Shown here one piece after another: positions 1 to 8,937 of a stretch of 64,000 bases of DNA. The notes under the pieces are model-generated. The model saw nothing but the letters and a program-made list of their open reading frames with translations. It was not told the origin of the DNA and made no database searches. The stretch spans positions 558,001 to 622,000 of the forward strand of contig NZ_CP006269.1 of NCBI RefSeq assembly GCF_000737535.1, given 5' to 3'. Each line of letters begins with the position of its first letter. Within the stretch, counting starts at the first letter, position 1. The translations under genes were made by a program, and so were the position numbers. Source of the DNA: Synechococcus sp. KORDI-100. Its GTDB lineage: Bacteria; Cyanobacteriota; Cyanobacteriia; PCC-6307; Cyanobiaceae.

Positions 1-75
1 GAACAGGTCGCAGGGCGCTGGTAGCTGCAGCGGCAGCTGAAAGAAGCGACTGAGCGGATTGACGTGCTGACGCAA
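1..75 (-). CDS. trmB: tRNA (guanine-N7-)-methyltransferase, N-terminal fragment
   Basis: Partial gene cut by the window's left edge. Reading leftwards from a TTG at 75, the peptide begins LRQHVNPLSRFFQLP, which I recognise as the conserved N-terminus of cyanobacterial TrmB, the SAM-dependent enzyme that makes m7G46 in tRNA. Only 25 codons are visible, so no SAM-binding motif can be checked. It lies 10 bases downstream of the FIST gene on the same strand and could be co-transcribed. The frame stays open upstream into the FIST gene, so the TTG start is the best choice rather than a certainty. Confidence 0.6.
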   Translation of the reverse strand, partial: MRQHVNPLSRFFQLPLQLPAPCDLF

Positions 76-85
76 GGCTTCTTGT

Positions 86-1342
86 TCAGGACGGATCGTG
101 CCGGAGCAGACCCCAGCAGGCTGTGTAGCCGTGCAGATGGGTTGCTCCGCCAACCGGTCCGATTTCGCCATTGCAGAAGGTTCCGGCAACCGGAAGTTCC
201 GGCATCACCTGCCTGGCCAGCGAGACATCACCGTTGGGGGCTCCGAACAGGCCGTTGCCTCGTCCGAGGCAGGCCATCAGCAAGCCGAACTGGGCCGGAG
301 CGGGGTGATCGGCCGCCGAACGCAGGAGCTGCAGGGCCTCCTGCCGGGAGGCATCGGCTTCCCGCAGATGGAACTGCACGTTCTGGCCCGGGCGAACCCG
401 TTCAGCCACGGCAACGGCGCCATTGCTGGGATCCACACCGATCAAATTGCGAACCAGAAACGCCCCTGTAGCTGTGTTGGTGCCGTCCGGACCGAGTTTG
501 AGTTCACGGCGTTCGATGCCGAGGAACAGCGAGTGGCGAACCTTCTCGCGCTCCTGTTCATTCAGATCTGCCAGCACCCGTTGCAGGCAGGCCACGGGGC
601 TCGCCCTGCGGTCGCCTTCGCTCAGTTCCAGCAGAACATTGCGCTGAACCTGCTCGATGGCGAACACCGGGCCGATTGGACGACACCCCTGGGCCACCAC
701 GGCATCCATCGTCCAGTCCCCTCCGATGGAGCAGACCACAGCGCCGGCGACGACACCATCATCGATGAGCAGTGATCCGTGGGGAGCGTTGTGTGGTCCT
801 GCGATCCCGCCGATGCGAACCGCATCGGGGTAGGCATAGTCCAGACCGCTGATCAGATCATTGATGCCGCTGCTGGTGGGATCAATCAGCACGATCTGGC
901 TGCGGCAATGGTCTGGATCAATCCCCGTCCATTCCTGCCACCGCAAAGCTGGTCCGTCCAGATCGGGGAGGGCGTTGGTGTTCAGGGCCTGCGTCTGGAT
1001 CTCAGCACCCGGCAGGTTGAGCAATGACACACTCAGGGCTGGGGTTTGCTCGAGCTCGGTGGCGACCCCGCGTTCAGTGGTGCCGATCACCCCGCCACCG
1101 GCGCATCCAAGCCACTTGCTGGCCTTCAGGCGCTGGCGAAGCAGCGGCAGCAAACGAGGAAGATCGCTGGCGTAGCTCGTGTCGACGAAAACCAGGGCAA
1201 GATCCGCTTCGCTGTGACGACCAAAACTGGTGACAACGTCCTGAACGGCCTCATCCAGGGAGGGTCTTGAGGACAGGGCGGTCCGACAGATCGGCGTCGC
1301 CGATGCCGCCCGGAACCAGTCGAGGGGGGAGAACGACGCCAT
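86..1342 (-). CDS. FIST-domain sensory protein
   Basis: 418 residues. It has the layout of FIST N plus FIST C proteins, a family proposed to sense small ligands such as amino acids. The N-terminal half has the ALVFVDTSY strand and the GCAGGGVIG turn near residue 80. The middle has the GGIAGP motif. The C-terminal half has LLMACLGRGNGLFG and ends in GEIGPVGG...LHGYTACWGLL, the usual FIST C signature. No transmembrane, kinase or cyclase domain is fused to it, so its output partner is unknown. It is transcribed divergently from the DUF3177 gene and lies just upstream of trmB. Family assignment is confident; ligand and role are not known. Confidence 0.8.
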   Translation of the reverse strand: MASFSPLDWFRAASATPICRTALSSRPSLDEAVQDVVTSFGRHSEADLALVFVDTSYASDLPRLLPLLRQRLKASKWLGCAGGGVIGTTERGVATELEQTPALSVSLLNLPGAEIQTQALNTNALPDLDGPALRWQEWTGIDPDHCRSQIVLIDPTSSGINDLISGLDYAYPDAVRIGGIAGPHNAPHGSLLIDDGVVAGAVVCSIGGDWTMDAVVAQGCRPIGPVFAIEQVQRNVLLELSEGDRRASPVACLQRVLADLNEQEREKVRHSLFLGIERRELKLGPDGTNTATGAFLVRNLIGVDPSNGAVAVAERVRPGQNVQFHLREADASRQEALQLLRSAADHPAPAQFGLLMACLGRGNGLFGAPNGDVSLARQVMPELPVAGTFCNGEIGPVGGATHLHGYTACWGLLRHDPS

Positions 1343-1409
1343 GAGTGGGACCCTATCAACCTTGACGGCGGAGGGGGCGTTGATAATGACGCCAACTTGT
1401 ACCGACTGA

Positions 1410-2021
1410 GTGAACGAGCTGTCCTATCGCGCGCTGGTCTGGTTGACCTATCGACTGGCAGCCGTCTTCGCGCTGGGACTTCCGCTTGTGCTCCTGATCT
1501 GGTCATCTATGCGCCGTGAGGCCTCGGTGGTGCGTCTGCTGTCGCTGTACTGGAAAGTGGCGAGCCTGATGGGGATCAGCATGCTGTTGCTGACCGATCA
1601 GCGGCCTCTGGGATACCTGACGGCAATGGTGGCTCCGCTGCTGATGCTCGTTTCGGTTTGGTTCTGGGTCGATCTCAACGAAGAACTGGAGGATCTGCCG
1701 CCCTGGCGGCCCCTCTCTCTCTGTGTGCGGTTGTGGCGATGGGCTCTGAGTGGGTTCGCCCTGGTGTGTGCCGCCATGAATGCCACGGCTCTTGGCTGCA
1801 TGCAGCAGGGCACGACGAGCGACTGCAAGGCCTGGTTGGAGGCTCCGCAGGGGGTTCACGGTGTGGTGGAAACAGTTTTTGACTTCGTGTTCGGCGGTCA
1901 GTGGACGGAGGCCGTTGCCGCCTTCATCGGCTATGTCGCACTAGTGGCGTATCTGGCGGGACTTCTTCAATGGCTGCTTGTGCGTCTGCCACGCCAGGGT
2001 CGGGTGGCCGGCGGGTTTTAA
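1410..2021 (+). CDS. DUF3177 family integral membrane protein
   Basis: 203 residues with about five hydrophobic segments (roughly 12-32, 48-60, 66-85, 108-128 and 165-190). The sequence matches the cyanobacterial DUF3177 family as I recall it, with conserved Trp/Arg-rich loops (SVWFWVDLNEELEDLPPWRP). The start is a GTG at 1410; the neighbouring FIST gene starts at 1342 on the other strand, so the two share a 67-base divergent promoter region. It is followed after 6 bases by the small gene at 2028, suggesting co-transcription. Function unknown; probably an inner or thylakoid membrane protein. Confidence 0.75.
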   Translation: MNELSYRALVWLTYRLAAVFALGLPLVLLIWSSMRREASVVRLLSLYWKVASLMGISMLLLTDQRPLGYLTAMVAPLLMLVSVWFWVDLNEELEDLPPWRPLSLCVRLWRWALSGFALVCAAMNATALGCMQQGTTSDCKAWLEAPQGVHGVVETVFDFVFGGQWTEAVAAFIGYVALVAYLAGLLQWLLVRLPRQGRVAGGF

Positions 2022-2027
2022 GAAGCG

Positions 2028-2327
2028 ATGACCACAACGCTGACGGATCTGCTGCGGGCGCTGGAGGAGCGCAGTCGTCAATCTCCCAATCGTGTCGTGC
2101 GTCTTACCGGCACGGTCGACGACGAACCGTGCGAACTACTGATTTTCCGGGGATTCAGCAGCAGCACCACCCATCCCACATCGTTTGATCCTGATGCGCC
2201 CGTGCTGCGGATGCCGGTGGTGCTCGACAACGCCGAGCTCCTTGAGGGACCGCTTCAGCCCTCTCAGGTCAAGGTTCTGCTCGGGCCGATGACGCCGGAG
2301 CAGTTGCTGGCTCAGGCCATCTGGTGA
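2028..2327 (+). CDS. conserved cyanobacterial small protein, unknown function
   Basis: 99 residues, soluble, acidic, no membrane segment. It starts with [15 protein letters not shown] and contains a compact core ([31 protein letters not shown]) that looks like a single beta-rich domain. The gene follows the DUF3177 gene by 6 bases. Its last 16 bases overlap the 3' end of ileS on the opposite strand. Codon use resembles its neighbours, and I recall similar proteins next to ileS in other marine Synechococcus. No function can be inferred from the sequence. Confidence 0.65.
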   Translation: MTTTLTDLLRALEERSRQSPNRVVRLTGTVDDEPCELLIFRGFSSSTTHPTSFDPDAPVLRMPVVLDNAELLEGPLQPSQVKVLLGPMTPEQLLAQAIW

Positions 2328-5233
2328 ACCCGGCGCTCCAGCACTGCAACACAGCGGCCACAGAGATGAGGATGTTCTGGATGCTGACCCAGATCATTCT
2401 CGTAGTGCCAGCAGCGTTCACATTTGCTGCCGCGGGCTCGGGCGACTTCGATCAGAGCGCTGTCCTCCTGGTCACTGGCCAGCACCTCCGCCCAGGGTTC
2501 ACCCCCCAGTTGCAGCTGGGACACCAGCAACCAGTCGCGCAGGCCATCCACATCGCTGTGGCCATGATCGCTCAGCCAGGCCAAGGCTGACTGAAGCCCT
2601 GGATCACGGGCTTCGATTCGCACCGCGGCCTCCAGGGAGGCTCCGAGTTCCTGTCGGCTACGGCAGCCTTCCATCACCCGGTTGACCGAGGTCCGAAGCA
2701 GTCGAAGTTGCTGCATCGGTTCGATCAGGCTGGGGTCGCGCCAGTTCTCCGGGACCGATGGCCAGCCGCGTCTGAACACGGACGTCTCCTCCACGGGGTA
2801 GGGAAGGTTCTGCCAGATGTCTTCTGCCATGTGGCAAAGCACCGGAGCGATCAGACCAGCGAGGCGCTCAATGATCAGGGCCATGACGGTCTGACAGCTG
2901 CGCCGCCGCGGATCTGCTGGTGCGCTGACGTAGAGACGATCCTTGGCAATGTCGAGATAAAAGTTCGACAGATCGGTGACGCAGAAGTTCTGCAGCAGCT
3001 GGAAGAAGCGGAAGAACTCGAAGCTTTCAAAGGCCTCTGTGATGTCGTCCATCACCTCGGCTGTTCGCTGCAGCATCCAGCGGTCGAGCAACGGCAGTTC
3101 CGCGACCTGGATGGCGTCGGTTGCAGGATTGAAGTCGTGCAGGTTGCCCAGCAGGTAGCGGCTGGTGTTGCGCACCTTGCGGTAGACATCCGCAAGCTGG
3201 CGCAGGATCCCTGCTCCGATCGGCACGTCGGCGGAGTAGTCCACCGAGCTCACCCAGAGCCGCAGCACATCGGCGCCGTAGGGCGGTTCCTGCTTCTGGT
3301 TCTTGCCCCCCTCGATGATCACCATCGGGTCGACCACGTTGCCGAGGGATTTACTCATCTTTCGGCCTTTTTCATCCAGGGCGAAGCCATGGGTGAGCAC
3401 CCGTTTGTAAGGGGCGTGGCCATTGACGGCGACCGAGGTGAGCAGGGAGCTCTGGAACCAGCCGCGGTGCTGGTCGGATCCCTCCAGGTAGAGGTCGGCG
3501 GGATAGCTGAGGTTGTCACGCTGACTGGCGACAGCGGCCCAGCTCGAGCCGGAGTCGAACCACACATCCATGGTGTCGGTGCCCTTGCGCCACTGGTCGG
3601 CCTGGTCGGCATAGGCGGGCGGCAGCAGATCCGTTTCGTCCTTTTCCCACCAGATGTCGGCACCGTGTTCGGCAATCAGTCCCTGGATGTGATCCAGGGT
3701 GTCGGCGTTCAGCAGCACCTCGCTGTTGCTGCGGTGATAGAAGACTGGGATCGGCACGCCCCAGGTGCGCTGACGGGAGATGCACCAGTCGCCGCGCTCC
3801 TTCACCATTGATTCGATCCGGTTGCGACCGGAGGCGGGGGTCCACTCCACCTGGCTGATTGCATCAAGTGCCTGTTGGCGGAACCCTTCCACGGAGGCGA
3901 ACCACTGCTCTGTGGCTCGGAAGATCGTGGGTTTCTTGGTGCGCCAGTCGTAGGGGTAGCGGTGGCCATAGGCCTCCTGCTTGAGCAAGGCACCGGCGGC
4001 AACGAGCGCCTCGATGATGGCGGGGTTGGCATCCTTGAGCACGTTCAGGCCGGCAAACGGCCCGGCTTCGTCGGTGAGGGTGCCGGCTTCGTCCACTGGG
4101 CAGAGCACCGGCAGGTCGTTCTTCTGGCCCGTATGGAAATCGTCGACGCCGTGGCCAGGCGCGGTGTGCACAAGGCCCGTGCCGGATTCGGTGGTGATGT
4201 AGTCACCGCCGATCACCACTGGACTGGTGCGATCCAGCAGCGGGTGGCGGTAGATCAGACCAGCCAGCAGGGCTCCTTTCACTGTTGTTCGAACGGTGAG
4301 TGGAAGGTTCAGCGTTGTGGTGAGTGCCTCGACCAGCTCAGCAGCAACCAGCAGGAGCCGACCGCTGCCGTCATCAGCAAAGGCGTACTCCAGGCGGTCG
4401 TTCACGGACACGGCCAGGTTGGCGGGCAGGGTCCAGGGTGTTGTCGTCCAGATCGCCACCTGCAGCGCTTCGCCGAGGGCGTCCGCCTCGGTGGGTAGCT
4501 CAAGGCCATCACTCTCGAGCGCATCCCTTAGGAGTGCCGGCAGCTCCACCGCCGGAAAGGCGGCGTAGACGCTTGGACTGGTGTGGCCGTCCGGGTACTC
4601 CAGTTCGGCCTCGGCCAGTGCTGTGCGTGAGCTGGGGCTCCAGTGCACCGGCTTCAGGCCCCGGTAGATGTGCCCCTTGAGCACCATGTCCCCGAATACC
4701 CGGATCTGGGCGGATTCGTACTCCTTCTGCAGGGTGAGATAGGGCTGCTCCCAGTCGGCCCAGATGCCCCAGCGCTGAAAGCCTTTCATCTGGCCATCCA
4801 CCTGCTTGCGCGCGTAGGCGGCAGCCTTTTTGCGCAGCTTGATCGGGGTCAGGGCCTTGCGCTGCTCCTGATCCATCGACTGCAGCACCTTCAGTTCGAT
4901 CGGCAGGCCGTGGCAGTCCCAGCCCGGCACATAGCGCACACGGCGTCCACGCAGCACCTGGAACTTGTTGATCACATCCTTCAGCACTTTGTTGAGTGCA
5001 TGGCCCATGTGCAGTGCCCCATTGGCGTAGGGCGGGCCGTCGTGCAGCGTAAACACCTCACCGCTGTTGTTCAGGCCCAGCCTGAAATCAAGTCCGTTGT
5101 CCTTCCAGAAGGACTGAAGTTCAGGTTCTCGTTTGATTGCGTTGGCACGCATGCCGAAGCCTGTCTGCAGCAGGTTGAGCGTGTCCTTGTAGGAGGGACG
5201 TTGCTCCGCGGCGTCTCGCGTCTGCTTGCTCAC
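2312..5233 (-). CDS. ileS: isoleucyl-tRNA synthetase
   Basis: 973 residues, normal for bacterial IleRS. Class I motifs are intact: the HIGH-type signature HMGH in [18 protein letters not shown] near residue 70, and KMSKS in [12 protein letters not shown] near residue 630. The CP1 editing domain lies between, with [13 protein letters not shown] and [12 protein letters not shown]. The anticodon-binding region is followed by a C-terminal zinc-finger-like part with CERCW and CGRC cysteine pairs. It charges tRNA-Ile and edits Val-tRNA-Ile in the cytoplasm. It lies 27 bases downstream of the Ycf66-like gene on the same strand, and its 3' end overlaps the small gene at 2028-2327 by 16 bases. Confidence 0.98.
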   Translation of the reverse strand: MSKQTRDAAEQRPSYKDTLNLLQTGFGMRANAIKREPELQSFWKDNGLDFRLGLNNSGEVFTLHDGPPYANGALHMGHALNKVLKDVINKFQVLRGRRVRYVPGWDCHGLPIELKVLQSMDQEQRKALTPIKLRKKAAAYARKQVDGQMKGFQRWGIWADWEQPYLTLQKEYESAQIRVFGDMVLKGHIYRGLKPVHWSPSSRTALAEAELEYPDGHTSPSVYAAFPAVELPALLRDALESDGLELPTEADALGEALQVAIWTTTPWTLPANLAVSVNDRLEYAFADDGSGRLLLVAAELVEALTTTLNLPLTVRTTVKGALLAGLIYRHPLLDRTSPVVIGGDYITTESGTGLVHTAPGHGVDDFHTGQKNDLPVLCPVDEAGTLTDEAGPFAGLNVLKDANPAIIEALVAAGALLKQEAYGHRYPYDWRTKKPTIFRATEQWFASVEGFRQQALDAISQVEWTPASGRNRIESMVKERGDWCISRQRTWGVPIPVFYHRSNSEVLLNADTLDHIQGLIAEHGADIWWEKDETDLLPPAYADQADQWRKGTDTMDVWFDSGSSWAAVASQRDNLSYPADLYLEGSDQHRGWFQSSLLTSVAVNGHAPYKRVLTHGFALDEKGRKMSKSLGNVVDPMVIIEGGKNQKQEPPYGADVLRLWVSSVDYSADVPIGAGILRQLADVYRKVRNTSRYLLGNLHDFNPATDAIQVAELPLLDRWMLQRTAEVMDDITEAFESFEFFRFFQLLQNFCVTDLSNFYLDIAKDRLYVSAPADPRRRSCQTVMALIIERLAGLIAPVLCHMAEDIWQNLPYPVEETSVFRRGWPSVPENWRDPSLIEPMQQLRLLRTSVNRVMEGCRSRQELGASLEAAVRIEARDPGLQSALAWLSDHGHSDVDGLRDWLLVSQLQLGGEPWAEVLASDQEDSALIEVARARGSKCERCWHYENDLGQHPEHPHLCGRCVAVLERRVHQMA

Positions 5234-5260
5234 AGGGGCCTTGATGTGACTTGGGGATTA

Positions 5261-6067
5261 TCAGTCTTCAGGCCCAGCGACTGCTTTTGCGTCAGCCACT
5301 GATTCTGGATCTGCGATTGCGGTCGATTCAGCTGCAGGTTTTGGCTCCTCCGCTGTCTCTTGCTCAGCCACGGTTTCCGGCTCAGCCACGGTTTCCGGCT
5401 CAGCCACGGTTTCCGGCTCAGCCACGGTTTCCGGCTCAGCCACGGTTTCCGGCTCAGCCACGGTTTCCGGCTCAGCCACGGTTTCCGGCTCAGCCACGGT
5501 TTCCGGCTCAGCCACGGTTTCCGGCTCAGCCACTGGCATTGTCTCGGGGAGATTGGCCGCCTCGCTGTTCTGATCAGCCATGTCCGTTGCCGTGGCAATT
5601 GTTTCTGTTGCGTCGGACGACGGCAGCTCGTTGGCGGTGTTGGTGTCAGGACGCACCCATTTCTTCCCAGACACGCCTGTCTTGGCAGCGGGTTTGAGTT
5701 GTTTGGCGGCTCCGCTCAATCCCTGGGTCAGGCTCGTTACTGCAGCGCCCAGCTGCTTGAGACCTGTCAGCCAGTACTCAGGAGATCCAAGTCGCTGCCG
5801 CTCGTCATCGTCGAGAGCCCTCCAGCGGGCCTGGCCCACTTCGGCGCTGAGGCGGCTGACCAGCAGGCTTCCGCAGAGCACAGCCAGCATCGGAGCGCCC
5901 CGCAAACGGTCACTGCTTGTCACCAGCACGAGGCCGAGCAGCAGCACCACGGCACCCCAAACCCCATCGCGAGGACGACTCAGCTCGACCGCCAGCAGGG
6001 GTAACAACAGCAGCGCCAGGCCGAACAGCAGGCAGACATCGCCGCTAAGCGTGGCCAGCATCGCCAC
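5261..6067 (-). CDS. Ycf66-like membrane protein with a repetitive acidic C-terminal tail
   Basis: 268 residues. The first 75 hold two or three hydrophobic helices (LLFGLALLLLPLLAVEL; GAVVLLLGLVLVTSS; PMLAVLCGSLLVSRL), followed by the QARWRALDDDERQRLGSPEYW segment typical of cyanobacterial Ycf66-type proteins. From about residue 175 the protein becomes a low-complexity Glu/Pro/Val/Thr tail built mainly from nine VAEPET-type hexapeptides and ending AVAGPED. The tail is probably unstructured and highly negative. It sits 27 bases upstream of ileS on the same strand. Function unknown; the Ycf66 assignment rests on recall of the N-terminal half. Confidence 0.65.
   Translation of the reverse strand: MAMLATLSGDVCLLFGLALLLLPLLAVELSRPRDGVWGAVVLLLGLVLVTSSDRLRGAPMLAVLCGSLLVSRLSAEVGQARWRALDDDERQRLGSPEYWLTGLKQLGAAVTSLTQGLSGAAKQLKPAAKTGVSGKKWVRPDTNTANELPSSDATETIATATDMADQNSEAANLPETMPVAEPETVAEPETVAEPETVAEPETVAEPETVAEPETVAEPETVAEPETVAEPETVAEQETAEEPKPAAESTAIADPESVADAKAVAGPED
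5363..5524. repeat. nine tandem copies of an 18-bp coding repeat
   Basis: Nine perfect head-to-tail copies of CTCAGCCACGGTTTCCGG fill 5363-5524, with a partial tenth copy running to 5533. Read on the minus strand, in frame within the Ycf66-like gene, each unit encodes six residues of a VAEPET repeat. Because the unit is a multiple of three, copy-number change would lengthen or shorten the tail without breaking the frame. Identity at DNA level, including silent positions, points to recent expansion by slippage. Confidence 0.97.
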
Positions 6068-6116
6068 CTCCTCGAGATTGATTCCATTGTGATCCGATCC
6101 CTAAAGTCGGATCAGT

Positions 6117-6198
6117 GCCCACCTGGCGGAATTGGTAGACGCGCTGGTTTTAGGTACCAGTGGCCATGGCTGTGGGGGTTCAAGTCCCCCGGTGGGCA
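6117..6198 (+). tRNA. tRNA-Leu (anticodon TAG)
   Basis: An 82-base cloverleaf with a long variable arm. The acceptor stem GCCCACC pairs with GGTGGGC, followed by discriminator A. The anticodon stem CTGGT/ACCAG encloses loop TTTAGGT, giving anticodon TAG, which reads CUA leucine codons. The T-arm has GGTTCAAGTCC. No CCA is encoded. It lies between the Ycf66-like gene (opposite strand) and crtR. Confidence 0.95.
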
Positions 6199-6252
6199 TC
6201 TCCTTCCCTAACTTGGCAACGGATTGTTTCGGAATTGTTGGCTCCTGACCAG

Positions 6253-7275
6253 ATGACCCAGGCACCTGCATCGGCTCAGCAGCCGCGTCTGGCGATGGAG
6301 TCGCTGCGTTCTGTGCTGAGCGGTTTCATTGACCCCCCGGATGCATGGAATCCAACGGTTGGATTGTTCATCGGGGGATATGTCCTGGCCGGGGTCACCA
6401 TCTGGGGCTGGTTCGTTGGCGGTTGGCCCCTCCCCCTGCTTTTGGTCTCAGGCTTTTTGGCTCTGCATCTTGAGGGAACCGTCATCCACGACGCCTGCCA
6501 CAACGCTGCCCATCCCAACCGTTGGCTGAATCAGGCGATGGGCCATGGCTCCGCATTGTTGCTGGGATTCAGTTTTCCTGTGTTCACACGGGTGCATCTC
6601 CAGCACCACGCCAATGTGAATGATCCGAAAAACGATCCTGATCACATCGTCAGCACCTTCGGTCCCCTCTGGCTGATTGCGCCTCGATTTTTCTACCACG
6701 AGTGGTTTTTCTTTCAGCGACGGCTCTGGAAGCGCTGGGAATTGCTGCAATGGGGTTTTGAGCGCAGCGTTTTTGTGGCGATTGTTCTCGCTGCTGCGCG
6801 CTTTGATTTTCTCCCGTTCATTTTCAATTGCTGGTTTGCACCTGCTCTGATGGTGGGCGTCACTCTTGGTTTGTTTTTCGACTACCTCCCCCATCGTCCA
6901 TTTCTTTCAAGAAGCCGCTGGCGGAATGCTCGGGTTTATCCAGGCCGTGTGATGAATTGGTTGATCATGGGTCAGAATTATCACCTTGTGCATCACCTTT
7001 GGCCCTCGATTCCCTGGTTTGAGTACAAGCCAGCCTATGAAGCAACAAAGCCGTTGCTCGATTCCAAGGGATCGCCCCAACGTCTTGGAATTTTTGAAAC
7101 GCGCTCCGACGGCTTTAATTTTCTGTATGACATTCTTGTCGGGGTTCGCAGCCATAAAGCCCGGAGAAGTCGCATGCGACGGGTTGCCAAAGTGTTGCCT
7201 GGAGCGCGGCTGCGACGTGGCTGGATTGCTCTTTTGCAGCGAACGGCGGTCAGTCCCGCAAGGCTTAGATCCTGA
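6253..7275 (+). CDS. crtR: beta-carotene hydroxylase, membrane di-iron type
   Basis: 340 residues from the ATG at 6253; the frame is open further upstream but runs into tRNA-Leu, so this start is preferred. It is a fatty-acid-desaturase-superfamily membrane protein with the expected histidine clusters: HDACHNAAH, HLQHH and NYHLVHHLWP. Hydrophobic segments flank them. CrtR-type enzymes hydroxylate beta-ionone rings to make zeaxanthin, the main photoprotective carotenoid of marine Synechococcus. The C-terminal 40 residues are rich in Arg. A related ketolase or desaturase is possible in principle, but the three-box spacing and PWFEYKPAYEAT region fit CrtR. Confidence 0.88.
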   Translation: MTQAPASAQQPRLAMESLRSVLSGFIDPPDAWNPTVGLFIGGYVLAGVTIWGWFVGGWPLPLLLVSGFLALHLEGTVIHDACHNAAHPNRWLNQAMGHGSALLLGFSFPVFTRVHLQHHANVNDPKNDPDHIVSTFGPLWLIAPRFFYHEWFFFQRRLWKRWELLQWGFERSVFVAIVLAAARFDFLPFIFNCWFAPALMVGVTLGLFFDYLPHRPFLSRSRWRNARVYPGRVMNWLIMGQNYHLVHHLWPSIPWFEYKPAYEATKPLLDSKGSPQRLGIFETRSDGFNFLYDILVGVRSHKARRSRMRRVAKVLPGARLRRGWIALLQRTAVSPARLRS

Positions 7276-7613
7276 TCCAGAACGTTCAGAATGAAGGAGT
7301 ATGGCGTTAATCCGACCCAGTAAAAAGTTACCCCATCAGCAGGAACTTGATGCTAGCTGATATGCCAACTACTGATTGATCAAATTAAAGGTATTAATTG
7401 TCTATTTCATTCAATATCTTTAGACATTCTAGCTGTTCTTATAAGGCATTGAATTGTGCTCGTTTTGGGCAATCGTTTTTGTCTTGGTCGTCTCGGTCAA
7501 GGTGCTCATGGTGGTTTGATTGTCTTCTAAGGCCATCCACTGTTTGAAATGAGTCTGGGATTGATGATTGATTCTCTTCTCATCCGGCCAGACTTCATTG
7601 CTGATGGTCCTGC
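7276..7613. other. intergenic region, no gene recognised
   Basis: 338 bases between the convergent 3' ends of crtR and gatC, clearly AT-richer than its surroundings. I find no cloverleaf, no convincing terminator hairpin and no open frame with persuasive composition. One 21-codon hydrophobic frame starting with TTG was seen but has no ribosome site. It may be decayed sequence. Confidence 0.6.
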
Positions 7614-7910
7614 TTATTGATCGGCAAGGATCTTGGGAACGCGGTAGAAATCCTGCTCCCGTTGAGGGGCTTGATTGAGAATCTCTTCGCGCACTTGAGT
7701 CGGGGTGACGCCGTCTTCCCGGGTGACATTCACCACTTCCACAGCGCGGGTGGTGGCGGGCACATCGGTGGTGTCGACGGCCTCGAGCTGGCTGACGTAA
7801 TCCAGGATCGATTCCAGCTGCCCGGTGAAGGTGGTGATCTTCTCCTCCGGCAGGTCGAGGCGCGCCAGCTTCGCCACCTTGCGGACGTCATCGGCAGTGA
7901 TGCGGCTCAT
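7614..7910 (-). CDS. gatC: Asp-tRNA(Asn)/Glu-tRNA(Gln) amidotransferase subunit C
   Basis: 98 residues, the usual GatC length. It begins [20 protein letters not shown], the conserved GatC start, and continues with ...[16 protein letters not shown] and the closing YRVPKIL motif. GatC holds together the GatAB heterodimer, which converts Glu-tRNA(Gln) to Gln-tRNA(Gln); cyanobacteria use this route to charge tRNA-Gln. Its ATG overlaps the TGA of the creatininase-family gene by 4 bases, so the two are translationally coupled. gatA and gatB are not in this window. Confidence 0.95.
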   Translation of the reverse strand: MSRITADDVRKVAKLARLDLPEEKITTFTGQLESILDYVSQLEAVDTTDVPATTRAVEVVNVTREDGVTPTQVREEILNQAPQREQDFYRVPKILADQ

Positions 7911-8695
7911 GCCTCGCTGAGAAAACTGCAGAGATCCTCGCTCAAAGCCGAGGCGGCGGTCTCGATCAATGAGGCTCCCTGTTCCGCTGTCGCTAACGAG
8001 GGGTGTGATCCCATGCGTCCATCCGGATGTCGCCGGCGGAAATCGTCCGGGCCATGAATCGGTCCCGCGGGAGCTGGATCCGGTAAGGGACGCTGCTTGC
8101 TGATCAGAGTGGGCTCCAGCTGAAGAGTCACGGCGATCTCGCTGGGGGTGGCGTGATGGCCTTCCTTGTCGCCATAGAGATCGCGGGCTTCACGCATCAC
8201 CGGTCCGGCCATGAACCAGTTGGACAGACGGCAGCGCAGCTTTGAAGCCACGGGCAGGTCGCGGCTGGCGGCCGTGCCATGGGCCTGGGCGAACGCTGCT
8301 CGGGTGGTGGCGATGTTGCCGCCGTGACCGTTGATCACAAACACCCGCTCAAAGCCATGGCGGGCCAGGGAGAGAACAAGATCGTGCAGCACAGCCAGCA
8401 AGGTGGCGGGTTGAAGGCTCATGGTTCCCGCGAAGCCAAGGTGATGCTCAGCCATGCCGAAGGCTTGAGCTGGTGTCACAAGAACACCGGTCCGACGACC
8501 GACCTCAAGGGCGATGGCCTCGGCGGTGAGGGCGTCGGTGCCAATCGCCCCCGTTGGTCCGTGTTGTTCGGTGGATCCAAGCGGGATGATCACGCCTTTG
8601 CAGGTCTCGAGGTAGGCCTCCACCTCGGGCCAGCTGCGCAGGGCAAGCCGGATGTCTTCAGGTGTATTGGCGGGGCCTGGGTAGCTGGCGGTCAT
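7907..8695 (-). CDS. creatininase/creatinine amidohydrolase family protein
   Basis: 262 residues. It has the metal-binding pattern of the creatininase fold: [12 protein letters not shown] (Glu and His ligands), GTDALTAE (Asp ligand), a His in [11 protein letters not shown], and the hallmark VINGHGGN. The family includes creatininases, MftE and formamide hydrolases acting on small cyclic or linear amides. Nearly every cyanobacterium has one, and its substrate there is not established, so I do not assign creatinine. Its stop overlaps the gatC start by 4 bases, a stable arrangement that suggests co-expression but not a shared pathway. Confidence 0.85.
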   Translation of the reverse strand: MTASYPGPANTPEDIRLALRSWPEVEAYLETCKGVIIPLGSTEQHGPTGAIGTDALTAEAIALEVGRRTGVLVTPAQAFGMAEHHLGFAGTMSLQPATLLAVLHDLVLSLARHGFERVFVINGHGGNIATTRAAFAQAHGTAASRDLPVASKLRCRLSNWFMAGPVMREARDLYGDKEGHHATPSEIAVTLQLEPTLISKQRPLPDPAPAGPIHGPDDFRRRHPDGRMGSHPSLATAEQGASLIETAASALSEDLCSFLSEA

Positions 8696-8739
8696 CGCTG
8701 GCTTGGCATTGGTTTGATGATCGCTCGGCTCGGCCTCGA

Positions 8740-8883
8740 TCAGTGAGCCGTACCGTTGCCGTCGTATTGATCAGTGTTGTAGTAGCCGCCGCGTGTTCCG
8801 AAGAAGAGGCAGGCGAGTGGGAAGAGCACGATGCTGCCGAGCAGCACGGTTCCGAGATTGAAGCCGGAGAGAGCGGCGTCCAT
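8740..8883 (-). CDS. 47-residue single-helix membrane protein, cyanobacterial
   Basis: A short gene read from an ATG at 8883 to TGA at 8740. The peptide begins MDAALSGFNLG, has one hydrophobic helix (about 10-28, rich in Leu, Val and Phe) and a polar Gly/Tyr/Asp tail ending GNGTAH. A GTG three codons upstream (8892) is an alternative start. The pattern of one helix plus a short soluble tail resembles low-mass photosystem or cytochrome b6f subunits, but I cannot match it to a named one. It lies between the creatininase and transporter genes, all on the minus strand. I recall near-identical peptides in other marine Synechococcus. Confidence 0.65.
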   Translation of the reverse strand: MDAALSGFNLGTVLLGSIVLFPLACLFFGTRGGYYNTDQYDGNGTAH

Positions 8884-8937
8884 GCTGAGCACGTTGATGA
8901 CGTCAGCTTGGCGGACTTACAACCTTCTTGCAGCCCA

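Noticed and set aside
5363-5524. Possible CRISPR array
   Set aside because: Units are contiguous with no spacers and are in frame inside a coding gene.
5360-6004. Plus-strand frame with nine LSHGFR repeats
   Set aside because: It is the antisense reading of the VAEPET repeat in the Ycf66-like gene; the minus-strand frame has a matching conserved N-terminus.
6160-6252. N-terminal extension of crtR
   Set aside because: It runs through tRNA-Leu, so it cannot be part of the protein; the ATG at 6253 is preferred.
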